This document shows positions 5,727 through 7,998 of a stretch of DNA of 7,998 nt, one piece after another. The stretch lies in contig CAKUKT010000109.1 of the NCBI GenBank assembly GCA_934663655.1, forward strand, positions 1 to 7,998, written 5' to 3'. The notes below the pieces were generated by a model, which saw only the letters and a list, made by a program, of their open reading frames with translations, did not search any database and had not been told where the DNA came from. Position 1 is the stretch's first letter, and each line of letters starts with the position of its first letter. The stretch is from an uncultured Victivallaceae bacterium (lineage in GTDB: Bacteria > Verrucomicrobiota > Lentisphaeria > Victivallales > Victivallaceae). Made by a program: the position numbers and the translations under genes.

Positions 5727-7160
5727 ATGAGCGAAATGCAAGAGAACACCCCCGCTACCCTGCCGACGATCGCGATCGTCGGACGTCCCAATGTCGGCAA
5801 ATCCTCGCTGTTCAATGCGATTGTCGGCCGCCGGCTGGCGATCGTGCACGAGATGAGCGGAGTTACCCGCGACCGGGTAGCCGCCCGGGTGCAGCGCAAC
5901 GGCAGAAGTTTCACGCTGGTGGATACCGGTGGCCTCGGCATGCTCACCGGGGAGTCCCGGCGGCTGGATCGCTGGGATGCCGGCATCGCGCAGCAGGTGG
6001 AAGCCGCGGTGGCCGACGCCGATGTGCTGATCATGGTCGGCGATGCTCAGGACGGGCTGACTCCACTGGATGCCGACGTCGCCGCCCGTCTCCGCAATTC
6101 CGGCAAGCCGATCATCTTTGCGGCCAACAAATGCGACGACGATCGTTTCCGTATCGCCGCCAACGAGTTTGCCGCGCTCGGTTTCGGAGAGGTGTTCCCG
6201 GTCTGCTGCCTCCGACTCGGCGGCGTTAATGCGCTGCTCGACGCTGCATTCGCCCGGCTTCCCGAGAAACGCGCGGCGGAGGCGGAACTGCCGCCGCCGG
6301 CAATCAACATCGCCGTCGTCGGACGGCCCAATGTCGGCAAATCCTCGCTGATCAACGCGTTGATTGGTTCCGAGCGAGTGATGACCAGTGAGGTTGCCGG
6401 CACCACCCGTGACGCAATCGATGTCGATTTCTCCATCAACTGCGGCGGCGAACCCCATCGCGCGGTACTGGTCGACACCGCCGGACTTCGTAAACGCGCC
6501 AAGGTCGATACCGTGGTCGAATATTTCAGCGCCATGCGCGCCCGCAGCGCGATCGAACGCGCCGACCTGGTGGTGCTGGTGGTAGAGGCCACCGGCGACG
6601 CCGCCTCGACCGCGCAGGATCGCAAAATTGCCGCGATAATTGAAAAAGCGGGAAAGGGGTGCGTGATCGCGGTGAACAAATGCGACGCTGCGGAACTCCC
6701 CGCCAAAACGGTGATCCGGGAGATCCGCCAGACCTTGCCGGGACTATCCTACGCACCGTTGACGCTGGTCAGCGCCCGCAAACGTCTCCGGCTGGATGAA
6801 CTGCTCGACCGGATGGCGATGGTGATGGAGAATCTTCAGACGGAACTGCCCACCGGAGTGCTGAACCGGGTGCTTCAGGATGCGTTTCAGCAACACCCGC
6901 CGCCGCTGGTCGGAACCGCGCCGCTGAAGTTGTTTTATGCGTCAATGGTGGGAAGCCGTCCACCGCGAATTCGCCTCTTTGTGAACCGCCCGGATGCGGC
7001 GGCCGACAATTATCTTACTTTTCTCAAGAAACGCCTCCGGGAAGCATTTGAACTGACCGGAGTGCCGGTGGTGCTCGAACTGCGGGCCCGCCCCAAGGCG
7101 GTGGAGAGCATTCGCCGGAATAATGATTTGAAGCGTAAAACCGGAAGGAAAAAAGCATGA
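5727..7160 (+). CDS. der: Ribosome assembly GTPase Der (EngA)
   Basis: Der is an essential tandem GTPase that acts in late assembly of the 50S ribosomal subunit. The 477-residue product shows two G domains and a C-terminal KH-like domain (about 373-455). Domain 1 has G1 GRPNVGKS (19-26), G2 GVTRDR (45-50), G3 DTGG (66-69) and G4 NKCD (134-137). Domain 2 has G1 (199-206), G2 GTTRDAID (225-232), G3 DTAG (250-253), G4 NKCD (317-320) and G5 SAR (349-351). The G5 region of domain 1 reads PVCCLRLGG (158-166), where Der usually has an SA-L-HG pattern. The C-terminus is basic (NNDLKRKTGRKKA). It begins 2 bp after the pyrF stop without a clear Shine-Dalgarno, suggesting coupling; an in-frame ATG at 5736 is an alternative start. 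It overlaps the next gene by ATGA. Confidence 0.96.
   Translation: MSEMQENTPATLPTIAIVGRPNVGKSSLFNAIVGRRLAIVHEMSGVTRDRVAARVQRNGRSFTLVDTGGLGMLTGESRRLDRWDAGIAQQVEAAVADADVLIMVGDAQDGLTPLDADVAARLRNSGKPIIFAANKCDDDRFRIAANEFAALGFGEVFPVCCLRLGGVNALLDAAFARLPEKRAAEAELPPPAINIAVVGRPNVGKSSLINALIGSERVMTSEVAGTTRDAIDVDFSINCGGEPHRAVLVDTAGLRKRAKVDTVVEYFSAMRARSAIERADLVVLVVEATGDAASTAQDRKIAAIIEKAGKGCVIAVNKCDAAELPAKTVIREIRQTLPGLSYAPLTLVSARKRLRLDELLDRMAMVMENLQTELPTGVLNRVLQDAFQQHPPPLVGTAPLKLFYASMVGSRPPRIRLFVNRPDAAADNYLTFLKKRLREAFELTGVPVVLELRARPKAVESIRRNNDLKRKTGRKKA
5763..5782. repeat. Perfect 20-bp palindrome at the start of der
   Basis: A perfect 20-bp palindrome with centre CGATCGCGATCG begins 36 bases into der. It is codon-aligned (CCG ACG ATC GCG ATC GTC GG), encoding PTIAIVG just before the first P-loop. 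As RNA it could fold into an 8-bp stem with a 4-base loop. The equivalent site of the second G domain (about 6303-6322) has a similar protein sequence but no palindrome. Coincidence from codon choice is possible. Confidence 0.6.
5787..6350 (+). repeat. 24-bp identity between the two Der P-loops
   Basis: Bases 5787-5810 and 6327-6350 are identical over 24 bp, 540 bp apart, and one mismatch upstream the match continues further. They encode PNVGKSSL in each G domain. Sharing every synonymous position suggests strong codon preference or gene conversion between the duplicated domains. Confidence 0.8.
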
Positions 7161-7609
7161 ACAAGGAACAGGAAGCGCAAATTCAGCAGTTCATGGCGAA
7201 ACTCCTGGCCGAGGGAACTTCTCTCTCGGAGATTCAGGAGCGTGTCAACGCTGAATTCAAGTTGAAACTCACCTACATGGAGATCCGGATTCTTGCCGCC
7301 GGAATTGACGGGGTGGACTGGAAAGCTCATGATCCCAAGGCGGCGGCAAAAGCGGAGCCGGAGGTGGCCGAGCCGGAAGTCGATGAAACTCCCGGAGATG
7401 GCCGTACCGTGGTTGAAATCAGCAAACTTGCCCGTCCCGGAGTGGCAGTTTCCGGTACGGTTCGTTTTGCTTCCGGCCCCACTGCGGAGTGGTTTCTGGA
7501 CGCCACCGGCCGGCTTGGTCTCGATAATCTGGAAGGCGGTCAACCGACTCCGGATGATCTGCGGGATTTCCAGCGCGAACTGGCGCGCATGCTCGAAGGC
7601 GGGAGGTGA
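7157..7609 (+). CDS. Small protein of unknown function, helical N-terminus and beta C-terminus
   Basis: I cannot name this 150-residue protein. Residues 1-50 look helical (FMAKLLAEGTSLSEIQERVN, then MEIRILAAGI) with a TSLSEI turn reminiscent of a helix-turn-helix, but without DNA-contact features I could point to. Residues 58-82 are an Ala/Glu/Pro linker (AEPEVAEPEVDE). Residues 83-150 read as a compact domain: strands VVEISKL, VAVSGTVRFAS and TAEWFLDATGRLGLD, then a helix TPDDLRDFQRELARML. I recall similar short proteins in PVC bacteria from memory only. There is no signal peptide or membrane segment, so it is probably cytoplasmic. GGAAGGA at 7143-7149 precedes the ATG by 7 bases, and the start overlaps the der stop as ATGA, so translation is likely coupled to der. 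The PHP gene begins 5 bp after its stop. Confidence 0.8.
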   Translation: MNKEQEAQIQQFMAKLLAEGTSLSEIQERVNAEFKLKLTYMEIRILAAGIDGVDWKAHDPKAAAKAEPEVAEPEVDETPGDGRTVVEISKLARPGVAVSGTVRFASGPTAEWFLDATGRLGLDNLEGGQPTPDDLRDFQRELARMLEGGR

Positions 7610-7614
7610 CGATC

Positions 7615-7998
7615 ATGCCGGATCTGCCTGAACTTGATCAGCGTCTCAACTCCTTCAACCCGGAACTTCGCGCGGCGGCGCTCGACGCGGCCGCCGCAAA
7701 ACTGTCCTCCCCGAATCCGGAGGGATACCAGGAACCGCCCCCGCCCCGGGGAGAGGGAAGCCAGGTGTTCAATCTTCACTGCCACAGCTTCTTTTCCTAC
7801 AACGGCTACGGCTATTCACCGAGTGCGCTGGCCGTGATCGCCGGAATGTACAACTGGCGGGCCGTCGGCCTGGTGGATTTCGATGTACTTGACGGAGTGG
7901 ATGAATTTCTGGCCGCGACGAGAAAGCTCAATATCCGCGCGGTGGCGGGGATGGAAACGCGGGTGTTCATTCCCGAACTTGCCGATGTGGAGATCAAC
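7615..7998 (+). CDS. PHP-domain protein (N-terminal part, cut by window end)
   Basis: An open frame of 128 codons runs off the right edge. PHP domains are metal-dependent phosphoesterases, found as histidinol phosphatases, nucleases and polymerase-linked domains. Motif I is NLHCHSFFS (53-61) with His55 and His57. The expected motif II reads GLVDFDVLDG (85-94), where the usual form is TDHD, so the histidine is replaced by Phe89. AGMETRVF (111-118) fits the Glu-containing motif III through Glu114. An approximately 50-residue helical and Pro-rich extension (PPPPRGEG at 41-48) precedes the domain, longer than in many PHP proteins. GGAGG at 7602-7606 lies 8 bases before the ATG. The gap to the preceding stop is 5 bp. 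The later metal-binding histidines lie outside the window, so activity cannot be judged. Confidence 0.8.
   Translation, partial: MPDLPELDQRLNSFNPELRAAALDAAAAKLSSPNPEGYQEPPPPRGEGSQVFNLHCHSFFSYNGYGYSPSALAVIAGMYNWRAVGLVDFDVLDGVDEFLAATRKLNIRAVAGMETRVFIPELADVEIN

Noticed and set aside
5976..5987. 12-bp palindrome GATGCCGGCATC in der
   Set aside because: Length is within chance expectation for 8 kb, and nothing around it suggests a site.
5715..6458. 247-codon open frame on the - strand within der
   Set aside because: Antisense to intact G-domain motifs and lacks recognisable protein features.

Overview
The window is a dense, single-strand stretch of a GC-rich bacterial chromosome. Every supported gene reads on the + strand, with spacing from short overlaps to about 51 bp. 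The gene set (Lon, a LolA-like exported protein, a CE4-type deacetylase, a type-2 PyrF, the tandem GTPase Der, a small conserved-looking protein and a PHP-domain protein) and the high GC at third codon positions suggest a Gram-negative member of the PVC group. Lentisphaerae is my best guess, but this rests on protein style rather than any marker comparison. I see no mobile element, CRISPR array, tRNA or rRNA, and no clear factor-independent terminator.

Layout. Bases 1-105 hold the likely tail of an upstream gene and two overlapping palindromes just before lon. Lon (106-2583) is complete, with intact ATPase and protease motifs. Its end overlaps an exported LolA-like protein (2573-3337), which overlaps a metal-dependent polysaccharide deacetylase (3334-4131) by ATGA. 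A strong Shine-Dalgarno then starts a membrane-anchored coiled-coil protein (4150-4854) with a Gly/Pro/Met-rich linker and two TolC-like helical repeats. After the largest gap (4855-4905) come pyrF (4906-5724) and, 2 bp later, der (5727-7160). Der overlaps a 150-residue protein of unknown function (7157-7609) by ATGA, and 5 bp further a PHP-domain gene starts at 7615 and runs off the window.

How the genes work together. Overlaps and tight spacing argue for one or two polycistronic units with translational coupling. The first four genes lean towards protein quality control and the cell envelope (inferred). The second group is housekeeping: UMP synthesis and ribosome assembly, plus two proteins of unknown role. 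The region reads as core chromosome, and no complete new system is evident. The points most worth a second look are the overlapping palindromes before lon, a perfect 20-bp palindrome at the start of der, the TolC-like repeat protein, the altered G5 motif in Der, and the PHP protein whose second metal motif lacks the usual histidine.
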